A DNA stretch of 64,000 nt from an uncultured Aquimarina sp. (GTDB lineage: Bacteria; Bacteroidota; Bacteroidia; Flavobacteriales; Flavobacteriaceae): NCBI RefSeq assembly GCF_947492965.1, contig NZ_CANLOZ010000004.1, positions 248,001 to 312,000 on the forward strand, given 5' to 3'. Shown here piece by piece: positions 37,253 through 45,550 of this stretch. The stretch's first letter is position 1, and every line of letters begins with the position of its first letter. Under the pieces are notes generated by a model that had not been told where the DNA came from, searched no databases, and saw nothing but the letters and a program-made list of their open reading frames with translations. The translations under genes were made by a program, and so were the position numbers.

Positions 37253-37279
37253 TAAAGCGCGGTCTCTGGCTGCGCTTTA
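37253..37279 (+). terminator. hairpin after the repeat lipoprotein
   Basis: TAAAGCGC / GCGCTTTA with an 11-nt loop and an AT-rich tail. A TACTTTTG -7-like box for the next gene follows at 37290-37297. Confidence 0.55.
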
Positions 37280-37351
37280 TTAATTTATATACTTTTGTAA
37301 GGAAACGGTTTATCTAAGACCAATCCTAAAAAATAGCACACATTATATCTT

Positions 37352-37912
37352 ATGAAATTTGATAAAAAGAAAATATCCAACTTAATTTTTGTAGTCATAT
37401 TATTACTGTTTTTTATTCCTAATACGAGAGGAATGATGCAAATTTTTCTTACCAGAATATTTTCTTTTAGTCCTAGTTTAGTTGCGGTAGAGGATCGCGC
37501 ACAAGTAGCATCTTTTGATTGGAAATTACATGGTGTAAATACTGAATCTATGAACTTTAATAGTGCAGAAGGAAAAGTGATATTATTAAATTACTGGGCA
37601 ACATGGTGTCCTCCTTGTATCGCGGAGATGCCTTCTCTTCAAAAGCTATATAACGATTATAAAGATAAAGTGGTTTTTGTTTTTCTTACCGAAGATGATG
37701 ATCCCGAATTGAATAAATTTATGAGTGATAAGGATTATAATTATCCGATTTACCGATCGTTATCCGCGCATCCGGAGCCTTTTGTACATAAGCCAATACC
37801 AGGGACATACCTTATTGATAAAAAGGGAAATATTATTATTCACAAGGTTGGGGCTGCAGATTGGAATACTGAAAAAGTTAGAGCAACGATTGATCAACTT
37901 TTATCGGAATAA
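37352..37912 (+). CDS. TlpA/ResA-like thiol-disulfide oxidoreductase
   Basis: 186 aa. An N-terminal hydrophobic anchor (about residues 9-24) places the thioredoxin fold in the periplasm. The active site is WCPPC with Cys86 and Cys89. The cis-proline loop is GTYLIDKKG preceded by PIP. Such proteins reduce disulfides of cytochrome c or other envelope proteins. Its stop codon is immediately followed by the stop codon of the convergent crtZ gene, with no space for a terminator. Confidence 0.88.
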   Translation: MKFDKKKISNLIFVVILLLFFIPNTRGMMQIFLTRIFSFSPSLVAVEDRAQVASFDWKLHGVNTESMNFNSAEGKVILLNYWATWCPPCIAEMPSLQKLYNDYKDKVVFVFLTEDDDPELNKFMSDKDYNYPIYRSLSAHPEPFVHKPIPGTYLIDKKGNIIIHKVGAADWNTEKVRATIDQLLSE

Positions 37913-38362
37913 TTATTTTTTAAAATATTTAAAGGGCACAAATAACATTCCAAAGCATTCTCCTTTGTCTTTTCCTAAGTGTTTGTGATGTATTTTATGG
38001 GCTCTTCGTACGCCTCTCGCGTACCAATGGTTAGCATTACGAAACATTTTGAATCGTTGATGAATAAAAATATCGTGTACGAAAAAATATGCAATACCAT
38101 AGGCTAAAATACCAAAACCAATGGGTTTTCCCATCCAAAAAGTAACTGGGTCGTGCAACATAATACATGACATGCTAATAACAGCATAAAAAACAAAGAA
38201 CAAATCATTACGTTCCCACCAGCTATTATGATCTTTATGGTGGTGATCTTTGTGTAGGGACCATAAAAATCCATGCATAACGTATTTATGAGTAAACCAG
38301 GCCATAAATTCCATTGCGCAAAACGTACTAACAAAAATTAATATCCAGATTAGAATATTCAT
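37913..38362 (-). CDS. crtZ: beta-carotene 3-hydroxylase
   Basis: 149-aa membrane di-iron hydroxylase that adds hydroxyls to the rings of beta-carotene to give zeaxanthin. Histidine clusters supply the metal ligands: His25 and His30 (FTHKYVMH), His37-x2-His40-His41 (LHKDHH), then IHQRF and AHKIHH near the end. Four hydrophobic segments are visible. Last gene of the carotenoid operon. It is read after crtI and crtB, and the lycopene cyclase that should act before it is not in this window. Confidence 0.92.
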   Translation of the reverse strand: MNILIWILIFVSTFCAMEFMAWFTHKYVMHGFLWSLHKDHHHKDHNSWWERNDLFFVFYAVISMSCIMLHDPVTFWMGKPIGFGILAYGIAYFFVHDIFIHQRFKMFRNANHWYARGVRRAHKIHHKHLGKDKGECFGMLFVPFKYFKK

Positions 38363-38396
38363 TACAAATTATAAATAGGTTTGATCAAAAATACTA

Positions 38397-39236
38397 TTAA
38401 ATTAGGTTCATTCTATAATCAAAGTAAGATTTAGCTAATAATCCAAATTTTTGATAATTAGGAACTCTTATTCGAGTATTTTTTATTTCTACCGATGGAG
38501 TAGATTCTAATTTGTTTAGTAGTTTTTTATAGTAGATGTAAGCTGTGTATACACCAAATTTAGCCTCTACAGGTAATTTCATAATACCTTCAAAACCTTT
38601 GTCAAAGTCCTCTTGGATTTCTTCGATGATTCTGGATTTCGAAATTTCATCTAATCTTGTTAAATCTGTGTTTGGGAAGTATGTACGACTTAATTCTTCA
38701 AAATCTGCTTTTAAGTCTCTTAAAAAGTTTACTTTCTGGAAGGCTGAACCTAGGTGCATCGCACTTTTTTTAAGTTCATCGTATTTTTGTTGATCTCCTT
38801 TTACGAAAACTTTTAAGCACATAAGTCCAACTACATCGGCAGAACCGTAAATATATTCTTCGTACTCAGAAGTTGTTAAATAATCTGTTTTATGTAAGTC
38901 TAAACGCATACTCTTCATAAAGGCTTCATATAATTCCGGTTCGATATTGTATTCGTGAACAGTTTTCTGGAATGAATTAAGAATAGGATTTAAGCTTATT
39001 TTGTTTTGGATAGCTTTATACATTTCCTTTTCAAAATCGTTAAATAAAGTCTCTTTATCATAATCATGAAAACTATCTACAATTTCATCGGCAAATCTTA
39101 CAAAGCCATAGATGTTATAGATATCCTGTCGGATGGAGTCTGATAACATTTTAGAAGCTAAAGAGAAAGATGTGCTGTAAGAGTTCGTAACTAGCTTACT
39201 GCAACTGTAAGAAATGGAGTCAAATAAAGCTTTCAT
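38397..39236 (-). CDS. crtB: phytoene synthase
   Basis: 279 aa. It condenses two geranylgeranyl diphosphates to phytoene, the first carotenoid step. Two aspartate-rich motifs bind the Mg-diphosphate: DEIVD at 50-54 and RDLKAD at 173-178. The N-terminal YSTSFSLAS is typical of squalene/phytoene synthases. It follows crtI by 88 bp and precedes crtZ by 34 bp in the same direction. Confidence 0.93.
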   Translation of the reverse strand: MKALFDSISYSCSKLVTNSYSTSFSLASKMLSDSIRQDIYNIYGFVRFADEIVDSFHDYDKETLFNDFEKEMYKAIQNKISLNPILNSFQKTVHEYNIEPELYEAFMKSMRLDLHKTDYLTTSEYEEYIYGSADVVGLMCLKVFVKGDQQKYDELKKSAMHLGSAFQKVNFLRDLKADFEELSRTYFPNTDLTRLDEISKSRIIEEIQEDFDKGFEGIMKLPVEAKFGVYTAYIYYKKLLNKLESTPSVEIKNTRIRVPNYQKFGLLAKSYFDYRMNLI

Positions 39237-39324
39237 AGAAGGTAGTTTTAGTTTAATTTTTAGATAAGAAAAAATTAATGTTAGGTCTATTCATAATGAT
39301 AAGATGAAGTGCGAAATGTGGTTA

Positions 39325-40818
39325 TCATACAACCTGTAATTTGGGTTGTCTGGAAACTTTACATTGTGATTCTATCAATCCTGCTACTAGTTTACCAGAA
39401 ATTAGTGATGGCGGTACTCCTGGTCCGGGAACAGTTAGTTGTCCTGTAAAAAATAAATTCTGAACTTTTTTACTTTTCAACTTAGGTCTAAGAAATGCGG
39501 TCTGCAATAGGGTGTTTGCCATACCATAAGCATTTCCTTTGAATGAATTATATTCTTTTATAAAGTCCTTTACACAAAAGGACTCTTTAAAGATAATATT
39601 ATTTTGAACACTTTGTTTCGTTAAATTTTCAAAACGTGTTATAATTTTATTAAAGTATTTTTCTCTTAAAGCTTCCGTATCTTCTATTCCTGGTGCTAAT
39701 GGAATTAAGAAAAAACCATTTTCCATTCCTTCTGGAGCTGTACCACTGTCAGATACCGAAGTGAAGTTCGCATAAAATAACGGGTTTTCTGGCCATTTAG
39801 GATCATCATAAATATCTTTGGCATGAACATCAAAATCAGTATCAAAAAACAAATTATGATGCTCGATATTATTTAGTTTTTTGTCAAACCCTACATAAAA
39901 GAGTAGAGAAGAAGGTGCAAAAGTCTTTCGCTCCCAGTACTTTTCTGAATACTGTCTATATTTTTCATCAAGAAGTGTTTCTCCATGATGGTAATCTGCT
40001 CCACATAGAATTATATCTGCTTCGATGGTCGAAGCATTAACAACTACACCAGTAGTCTTACCATTTTCTACTAATATTTTGCTTACTGGAGTGTTTGTAT
40101 GAATAGTAACACCTAGTGATTCGGCTAGTTTTTTCATTCCCAATATAACCTGGTACATTCCGCCTTTTGGATGCCAAGTTCCTAATCCAAAATCAGCATA
40201 GTTCATAAAACTATAAAAAGCAGGAGTGTCACTAGGTTTTGCACCTAGAAATAAAACTGGAAATTCTAAAATTTGAATTAGTTTCTTATTAGTAAATTCT
40301 TTTCTTACTTCCTTAGAAATAGTACTAAAAAACTGACCTACTTTCTTAATTGTTTCTTTGGTTACTAATTCTATTGGTGAAACACCAGGTCGATATACCA
40401 AGTTTTTTATCGCAATATCATAATTGCTTCTGGCTGCATCAATAAATTTTTTGAGCTTCGCTGCGCTTCCTTTTTCTTCTTTTTCGAAAGCTGCGTATAT
40501 TTTATCAAGAGTATCTTCTATAGAAATACTTTTTCCATCTTCAAAAAACACCTGATATGCTGGATCTAGTTTATCCAATTTGTAAAAATCGGATGCTGAA
40601 GTATTAAAATCATTAAAAAATTTTTCAAAGACATCGGGCATCCAATACCAAGAAGGGCCTATATCGAATGTAAAACCTTCTTTTTTTAATTGACGTGCTC
40701 TACCACCAATAGTATCATTTTTTTCATAAATGGAAACTTCATATCCCAATTGTGCCAAATAGCAAGATGCGGAAAGAGAGGAAAAGCCAGAGCCTATTAT
40801 TACTACTTTTGGCGTCAT
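39325..40818 (-). CDS. crtI: phytoene desaturase
   Basis: 497-aa FAD enzyme that converts phytoene to lycopene in four desaturations. The N-terminal dinucleotide loop is IGSGFSSLSA with Gly9 and Gly11, followed by YEKNDTIGGRA. The C-terminal signature is TGQLTVPGPGVPPSLISGK. Length matches bacterial CrtI. It is 22 bp downstream of the MerR-type regulator, so the two are almost certainly co-transcribed. Confidence 0.95.
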   Translation of the reverse strand: MTPKVVIIGSGFSSLSASCYLAQLGYEVSIYEKNDTIGGRARQLKKEGFTFDIGPSWYWMPDVFEKFFNDFNTSASDFYKLDKLDPAYQVFFEDGKSISIEDTLDKIYAAFEKEEKGSAAKLKKFIDAARSNYDIAIKNLVYRPGVSPIELVTKETIKKVGQFFSTISKEVRKEFTNKKLIQILEFPVLFLGAKPSDTPAFYSFMNYADFGLGTWHPKGGMYQVILGMKKLAESLGVTIHTNTPVSKILVENGKTTGVVVNASTIEADIILCGADYHHGETLLDEKYRQYSEKYWERKTFAPSSLLFYVGFDKKLNNIEHHNLFFDTDFDVHAKDIYDDPKWPENPLFYANFTSVSDSGTAPEGMENGFFLIPLAPGIEDTEALREKYFNKIITRFENLTKQSVQNNIIFKESFCVKDFIKEYNSFKGNAYGMANTLLQTAFLRPKLKSKKVQNLFFTGQLTVPGPGVPPSLISGKLVAGLIESQCKVSRQPKLQVV

Positions 40819-40840
40819 ATTGGTTGGTTTATTTGGTAGA

Positions 40841-41737
40841 TTATAATTCTTTAATTAAATCGTTTATGGATGAAAAATAACGATGGTTGGGAGCACTAGT
40901 TTTCGATATGTGCATGGTTTGTTTACCTAACATCCAAAATTCACTTTCTCTTTTTGTGCAAACCACTTCATTGAATTTTTTAACGTAGTCTTCAATTTTA
41001 TCTTTCTCTGGTCTTACAGTAAAATATGAGAGAAATGTGGTGTTTTCGTGAAAAGTTAGCATATTAGGTAGACTATCTAAAGGAATACTTGGTCCCAAGT
41101 ATATAGCTTTATATCCTTTAAGTAGAATTTCATAATTGATATACAATAAACCTAATTCATGAATTTCATTTTCTGGTAAAAACAATATAAATGCTTTATC
41201 AGTTTGAGTAGCTTTAGAATATTGTAATTTCTCAATATTGATAAGTAGTTTCTGTTTTATCAAATTAGTAATGAAATGCTCATGAGATGGACTGATAGTA
41301 TTTGTTTGCCATAACAAACCTATTTCCGTCAATAACGGTATGAAAACATCTGTAAATATTTGACGGAAAGTTCTTTTCTCCGATAATTGTTCATACGTAC
41401 CTAAAAACAGTTGTAAATCATAGTTAAGCATTGCTATTTTAAGAGAGTTGATAGCTTGATTTTTGGTACTAGTATCAGAAACTATGCGTCTCACATATTC
41501 ATCAATCTCTTCATTATTTAATTTAGAAACTCGAGATATTTTATATCCGCTGTTTACTAAATATGTAACATTAAGAAGTTTCTGTAAGCTTTTTAAACTA
41601 TATGTACGAATGTTAGTCTCAGTTCGGTCTGGAGATAATAAGTTGTATCTTTTTTCCCATATTCTTATGGTATGCGCTTTTACTCCGCATAAATTTTCCA
41701 GATCTTTAATACTAAAATTTTGCTTTATGTTGTTCAC
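40841..41737 (-). CDS. MerR-family regulator with CarH/LitR-like C-terminus
   Basis: 298 aa from the GTG at 41737. A TTG eight codons upstream lies inside a TAAATTTG -7-like box and is less likely. The N-terminal MerR helix-turn-helix reads VKAHTIRIWEKRYNLL. The C-terminal half resembles the cobalamin-binding photoreceptors CarH/LitR. It has W-x9-EH (Trp143, Glu153, His154) and an ExHxxG site with His193, though the usual Asp is Glu and the later GG is GK. The residue after Trp143 is Gln, where T. thermophilus CarH has the light-state ligand His. It heads the carotenoid operon and probably represses it; light or B12 control is inferred. Confidence 0.78.
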   Translation of the reverse strand: MNNIKQNFSIKDLENLCGVKAHTIRIWEKRYNLLSPDRTETNIRTYSLKSLQKLLNVTYLVNSGYKISRVSKLNNEEIDEYVRRIVSDTSTKNQAINSLKIAMLNYDLQLFLGTYEQLSEKRTFRQIFTDVFIPLLTEIGLLWQTNTISPSHEHFITNLIKQKLLINIEKLQYSKATQTDKAFILFLPENEIHELGLLYINYEILLKGYKAIYLGPSIPLDSLPNMLTFHENTTFLSYFTVRPEKDKIEDYVKKFNEVVCTKRESEFWMLGKQTMHISKTSAPNHRYFSSINDLIKEL

Positions 41738-41799
41738 CTTTTCATCAAAATAGTTAAACAAATTTAAACAAAAATCTAGCTACTTTGTAAATTGTCCTT

Positions 41800-41825
41800 G
41801 TTAAATTATTAACGATTATTGTTAA
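41800..41825. promoter_or_regulatory. candidate operator for the MerR/CarH-like regulator
   Basis: GTTAA-N4-TTAAC-N7-GTTAA: three alternating half-sites within 26 bp, about 65 bp upstream of the regulator gene. Autoregulating CarH-type proteins bind clustered repeats at such positions. AT-rich context makes chance matches possible. Confidence 0.35.
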
Positions 41826-42031
41826 AAAAAGATATGAAATGCATTATTCGCAATAGGTTACTGAAAAAAATATATCAGCAAAATTATTATTATTGAGGAC
41901 TGTTTTTTAAAAAAAATAATGTCTAATTGTTTGTAAAACAGTTTTTTTTAAAGATTTAAGTATAATGGTCTTAATGATTATTTTGCAGGTTATAGATTCA
42001 TAATTTTGTATTTAACCTTTTTTAAAATAAA

Positions 42032-42061
42032 TCCGGCAAGAGTTTTTACTTTTGCCGGATC
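42032..42061 (-). terminator. terminator of the BlaI-M56/M23 operon
   Basis: ATCCGGCAA / TTGCCGGAT, a 9-bp stem, followed by T-rich sequence on the minus strand, directly after the peptidase stop codon. Confidence 0.8.
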
Positions 42062-42072
42062 AACACTTTTAA

Positions 42073-43407
42073 TTACTTTTCTATGTAATCCATTGGGTCT
42101 ACATTTTTTCCGTGATGACGTACTTCGTAATGAAGATGAGGTCCTGTAGATAGTCCAGTGTTACCACTTTTTCCTATAATGTCTCCAATACGTACTTGCT
42201 GATTTTCCTTTACATCAAAACTATCTAGGTGTGCATACCAGGTTTCGAAACCGTCGGAATGTGAAATTACTATCAAATTACCCCAATTCCCTTCTTTCTT
42301 CGCAACTTTTACTGTTCCATTTGCTGTAGCCACAATGGGTGTTCCGATTTTTGCTCTAATGTCAATCCCTTTGTGGATCTTGTTTTTCTTCAGTTGTGGA
42401 TGATCAAACTTTTTACCATAAACGGCCGTAATATGATCTTTGGATCCGTTTTTAACGGGAAAGATGGAAGGAGGTATTTCTACAATTATCTCTTCTGTGA
42501 TAATTTGTTCTAATACATTCGTTGTGTCTAATTCTGGTTTTATAAAAGCTGTTAGCAGTATAAATAAAACAGGCGTAAGTAAAATGTATCGGATGATTTT
42601 TTTTGGATTGGAATTGGTTTTTGTGATCATGTCTATTCGTTTTTTGATTAATGAATGATTAAAATAACTGTGTAATTTTGAATTGCGTGTACTTCCTAAA
42701 TTTTTGATTAATAATTCTAGGTATTCGGATTTTTTTACTTGATTACGTACCACATATTTGTCTGCCTGAAATTCGTGAACGGATTGTAATGTTTTTCTGA
42801 ATACATAAGTAAAAGGGTTGAACCAAAATATGGCTAGATATAGTTCCGTAAGCATTAAATCCAATGTATGGTACAGCACGATATGAGCTTTTTCATGTTC
42901 AAGAACCGGTGTTTCGATAGTTTGAATTTGATCTTTAGGGATAAAAATCCATTTGAAACTGGAGAATATGTGTGAAGCGTTAGTAAGAATTATGGAGTAG
43001 TTTTTATGTAAAAGTGTTTTAGACTTTTGTTTTAGTTGAAATAGTTTAATTATGGATAATAATAATTTTAAGACACAAAAAACAGCTCCAAAGAGATATA
43101 AGGTAGTTAAGACCAATAGGATATTACTGTTTTGGAGCGTAAAAGTGTTTTTATTATAATTTTCTTCTAGGATAATATGTTCGAAAGACACATATTCTTC
43201 TAAATGCGGTATGATGATTGCTTCTGGAATCGTTTCAAAATGTATATGACTTAGTAAAGGAATACCTAACGATAACGGAATAATAGATAGCAGTATGATT
43301 CTATTAATATTATGGAATGTTAGCTTTCTAAAAAATAAGTGATAAGAAATATACAATACCGTAAAACAAAAACTTGACTGTATAAGATAGATGATAAGGC
43401 TAGTCAT
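42073..43407 (-). CDS. BlaR1-like M56 membrane peptidase fused to an M23 endopeptidase
   Basis: 444 aa. The N-terminal half is a BlaR1/MecR1-type M56 metalloprotease with four hydrophobic segments, the zinc motif HEKAH at 171-175 and HEFQAD at 211-216. A fourth membrane helix lies near 272-289. The periplasmic C-terminus (about 320-444) is not a penicillin-sensor domain but a complete LytM/M23 peptidase. It has His345 and Asp349 (HKGID), and His424 and His426 (HLHYEV). So one chain joins a regulatory protease to a peptidoglycan hydrolase. It overlaps the blaI gene by 8 bp. By analogy it may cleave the BlaI repressor in response to a wall signal. Confidence 0.88.
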   Translation of the reverse strand: MTSLIIYLIQSSFCFTVLYISYHLFFRKLTFHNINRIILLSIIPLSLGIPLLSHIHFETIPEAIIIPHLEEYVSFEHIILEENYNKNTFTLQNSNILLVLTTLYLFGAVFCVLKLLLSIIKLFQLKQKSKTLLHKNYSIILTNASHIFSSFKWIFIPKDQIQTIETPVLEHEKAHIVLYHTLDLMLTELYLAIFWFNPFTYVFRKTLQSVHEFQADKYVVRNQVKKSEYLELLIKNLGSTRNSKLHSYFNHSLIKKRIDMITKTNSNPKKIIRYILLTPVLFILLTAFIKPELDTTNVLEQIITEEIIVEIPPSIFPVKNGSKDHITAVYGKKFDHPQLKKNKIHKGIDIRAKIGTPIVATANGTVKVAKKEGNWGNLIVISHSDGFETWYAHLDSFDVKENQQVRIGDIIGKSGNTGLSTGPHLHYEVRHHGKNVDPMDYIEK

Positions 43408-43783
43408 TTTGCTTTTTTAATAGTTCAATTTTGTCTTCTATCATTTGTTTCATTTCTTCTAATTCTGAAACATTTAGGTCCTCATCTTTTGTGAAAAACA
43501 AAGCAAATTTACTTACAGAACCACTAAAAAAATTCTTTACCACTCCCTTAAAGTGGCTTTTAAAATATTGCTCCTTACTTATGAGAGGATAATATTCTTT
43601 AATTCTTCCGTATACGTTAAAGCTGATGAATTTTTTAGTAACCAGAGTTCTTATTACGGTAGATATTGTGGTATAAGCTGGTTTTGGTTCTGGAAATTGT
43701 TCTACGATATCTTTTAGGAAAGCTTTTTCTAGTTTCCAAAGGTATTTCATAACCTGTTCTTCTGCTTTTGTTAAATCCTTCAT
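43400..43783 (-). CDS. BlaI/MecI family transcriptional repressor
   Basis: 127-aa winged-helix dimeric repressor of the BlaI/MecI/CopY group. LTKAEEQVMKYLWKLEKAF, then TTISTVIRTLVTKKFI as recognition region, are characteristic. It is the first gene of a pair with the M56-M23 peptidase, which in related systems cleaves the repressor. Three equal inverted repeats lie just upstream of the start, which fits autorepression of the operon. Confidence 0.92.
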   Translation of the reverse strand: MKDLTKAEEQVMKYLWKLEKAFLKDIVEQFPEPKPAYTTISTVIRTLVTKKFISFNVYGRIKEYYPLISKEQYFKSHFKGVVKNFFSGSVSKFALFFTKDEDLNVSELEEMKQMIEDKIELLKKQND

Positions 43784-43795
43784 AGAGCAAATATA

Positions 43796-43849
43796 ACTAT
43801 ATTTTTAGTAACTAAACTATAAATTTAGTAATAAAACTACATTTATAGT
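43796..43849 (-). promoter_or_regulatory. three BlaI operators at exact 20-bp spacing
   Basis: ACTA-N6-TAGT occurs at 43796-43809, 43816-43829 and 43836-43849. The 14-bp sites repeat with a period of exactly 20 bp, about two helical turns, so dimers would sit side by side on one DNA face. The nearest site is 12 bp from the blaI start codon. Confidence 0.8.
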
Positions 43850-44004
43850 AATATTTATGTTTAGGGTAGGTTATTGAAGTAATTTAAATTACTGTTTGGT
43901 ATGAGTGTTCGGATTTAAATCAGTTGCGCTGATTTTTTTAGATAAAAAAGTTGGGATTGTAAATCAAGGGAGTATGTAAGTGTTCTATTTCGGAAGAAAA
44001 AAAG

Positions 44005-44088
44005 TGCCCAGAGCGGGAGTCGAACCCGCACGCCCTAATGGACACATGGCCCTCAACCATGCCTGTCTACCAATTCCAGCACCTGGGC
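44005..44088 (-). tRNA. tRNA-Leu (anticodon GAG)
   Basis: 84 nt. Acceptor GCCCAGG pairs with the 3' end, discriminator A. The anticodon arm is CATGG-TTGAGGG-CCATG, giving anticodon GAG. A long variable arm and the T-loop TTCGACT fit a class II tRNA. CCA is not encoded. Confidence 0.95.
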
Positions 44089-44151
44089 ATTATAGATCAC
44101 AATATAGTGTAAAACTAAAAAAGTATCACAAGAGATTGCAATACTTTTTAG

Positions 44152-44224
44152 TGACCGGGCTGGGGCTCGAACCCAGGACCCTCTCCTTAAAAGGGAGATG
44201 CTCTACCAACTGAGCTACCCGGTC
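44152..44224 (-). tRNA. tRNA-Lys (anticodon TTT), copy 1
   Basis: 73 nt. Acceptor GACCGGG / CCCGGTC, anticodon loop CTTTTAA on a TCTCC/GGAGA stem gives TTT, T-loop TTCGAGC. No encoded CCA. Confidence 0.96.
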
Positions 44225-44304
44225 ATTGATACGGTAATATCATTATTTTTTTAAGAACTTAAGATTAGAATTATTTGAAAAAAAAAATAATCTAATCTTT
44301 CTTG

Positions 44305-44377
44305 TGACCGGGCTGGGGCTCGAACCCAGGACCCTCTCCTTAAAAGGGAGATGCTCTACCAACTGAGCTACCCGGTC
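44305..44377 (-). tRNA. tRNA-Lys (anticodon TTT), copy 2
   Basis: Identical over its 73 nt to copy 1, which lies 80 bp away. The spacer DNA differs, so this is an established duplication kept identical by selection or gene conversion. Confidence 0.96.
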
Positions 44378-44509
44378 ATTACATTCTTTTCCTGAATGCG
44401 GGTGCAAATATACTATCATTAATTTATTTTTCAAGAAGAATTTAATATAAATTTACATTTTATTTTAAATGCCCTTTTTTAAAGGCGTAAATAACCTAAA
44501 ATTTTGTTC

Positions 44510-45031
44510 ATGAATATTGTCTTACTAGGATATATGGGGTGCGGTAAATCATCTATTGCCAAAGCTTTAGCTGATCAATTAAAAATGAATAGTATTGATT
44601 TGGATGATTATATAGAGGATCAGGAAAATAAAACGATTACTCAGATTTTTGCAGATCATGGAGAGATTTATTTTAGAAAAAGAGAGCATCAGTATTTAAA
44701 AAAACTATTAGAAACGCACACAAATCATATTATTTCGCTTGGAGGAGGTACTCCTTGTTTTGCAGGTAATATGGAGCTTCTAAAAGGAAATAATCAGAAT
44801 AAAAGTGTCTATTTGAGGACTTCGCTAGAAGAATTAGTAGATCGTTTATTTATAGAAAAAGAGAAGAGACCTTTAATAGCACATATAGCTACAAAAGAGG
44901 ATCTAAAGGATTTTATTAGAAAACATCTGTTTGAACGCTCGTTTTATTATAATCAGGCAGCGCACATAGTTTCTACAGATGCGAAAACGGTTGATCAAAT
45001 AGCAGAAGAGATAGAGTCAACATTATTCTAA
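44510..45031 (+). CDS. aroK: shikimate kinase
   Basis: 173 aa from the ATG at 44510; a TTG two codons earlier is less likely. It phosphorylates shikimate at the 3-position with ATP in aromatic amino acid synthesis. The Walker A loop is GYMGCGKSS at 7-15, shikimate is bound by a DLDD-like stretch (SIDLDDYIE) and by FRKREH, and SLGGGTPCF is the GGG loop. KRPLIA forms the lid. Its 3' end overlaps the convergent PRTase gene by 9 bp. Confidence 0.95.
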   Translation: MNIVLLGYMGCGKSSIAKALADQLKMNSIDLDDYIEDQENKTITQIFADHGEIYFRKREHQYLKKLLETHTNHIISLGGGTPCFAGNMELLKGNNQNKSVYLRTSLEELVDRLFIEKEKRPLIAHIATKEDLKDFIRKHLFERSFYYNQAAHIVSTDAKTVDQIAEEIESTLF

Positions 45032-45523
45032 AGTTGCTATATCATTGTCTCCAAAAGTAACATTAACGTGTTCATTCAATGATGTAGATAAAGAAATTCC
45101 TTTAAAGTCAGCTTTAATTGGATACTTTTTGTGGTTTCTATTTACCAAGACTGCTGTTTTAAATCTGGTTAGAGGAACATCTAAAAAATGTTTTACTCCA
45201 TAGACCAAAGCTGTACCGGAATTAAGAACATCATCTGCCAGAACTAACGCTTTGTTTGTATATTCAGAAGGAGAAAGTGAAGTCTCTACCGTATTTTGAG
45301 GAGCTGATTTATCCATAGTAACCTTACATAATATTACCTGGATATCAGAGATTTCTTCCAACAAAGACTTTAATCGTTGTGCAAAAATATAGCCGTTCTC
45401 TGCTATCCCAGCAATTACAATTTCTTTTTCACTAACATTAGTCTCATAAATTTGATAAGCGATTCGCTTTATCTTATGCTGAATTTGTTCGTGAGTTAGG
45501 ATAATATTGTTTTTGGTTTGCAT
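45023..45523 (-). CDS. phosphoribosyltransferase, PyrR/hypoxanthine type
   Basis: 166-aa type I PRTase. The PRPP loop VLADDVLNSGTA lies at about 92-103, preceded by a beta hairpin that ends in the hood region. The overall pattern is close to PyrR-like proteins, which bind uracil phosphoribosyltransferase substrates and in some bacteria regulate pyr mRNA. Without a pyr operon nearby, a salvage role (uracil, hypoxanthine or guanine) is as likely. Confidence 0.75.
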   Translation of the reverse strand: MQTKNNIILTHEQIQHKIKRIAYQIYETNVSEKEIVIAGIAENGYIFAQRLKSLLEEISDIQVILCKVTMDKSAPQNTVETSLSPSEYTNKALVLADDVLNSGTALVYGVKHFLDVPLTRFKTAVLVNRNHKKYPIKADFKGISLSTSLNEHVNVTFGDNDIATLE

Positions 45524-45550
45524 AAGGATATATTCTATTGTTTTGCCTAA

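Larger units (their letters stand above)
41738..42072. other. promoter region of the carotenoid operon
   Basis: AT-rich, no gene. It holds a TAAATTTG -7-like box on the minus strand just upstream of the regulator gene, a GTTAA/TTAAC repeat set, and the terminator of the preceding peptidase gene at its right-hand end. Confidence 0.5.

Noticed and set aside
43980..44213. Small forward open frame across the tRNA genes
   Set aside because: It overlaps tRNA-Leu and tRNA-Lys, whose cloverleaf structures are clear on the minus strand.
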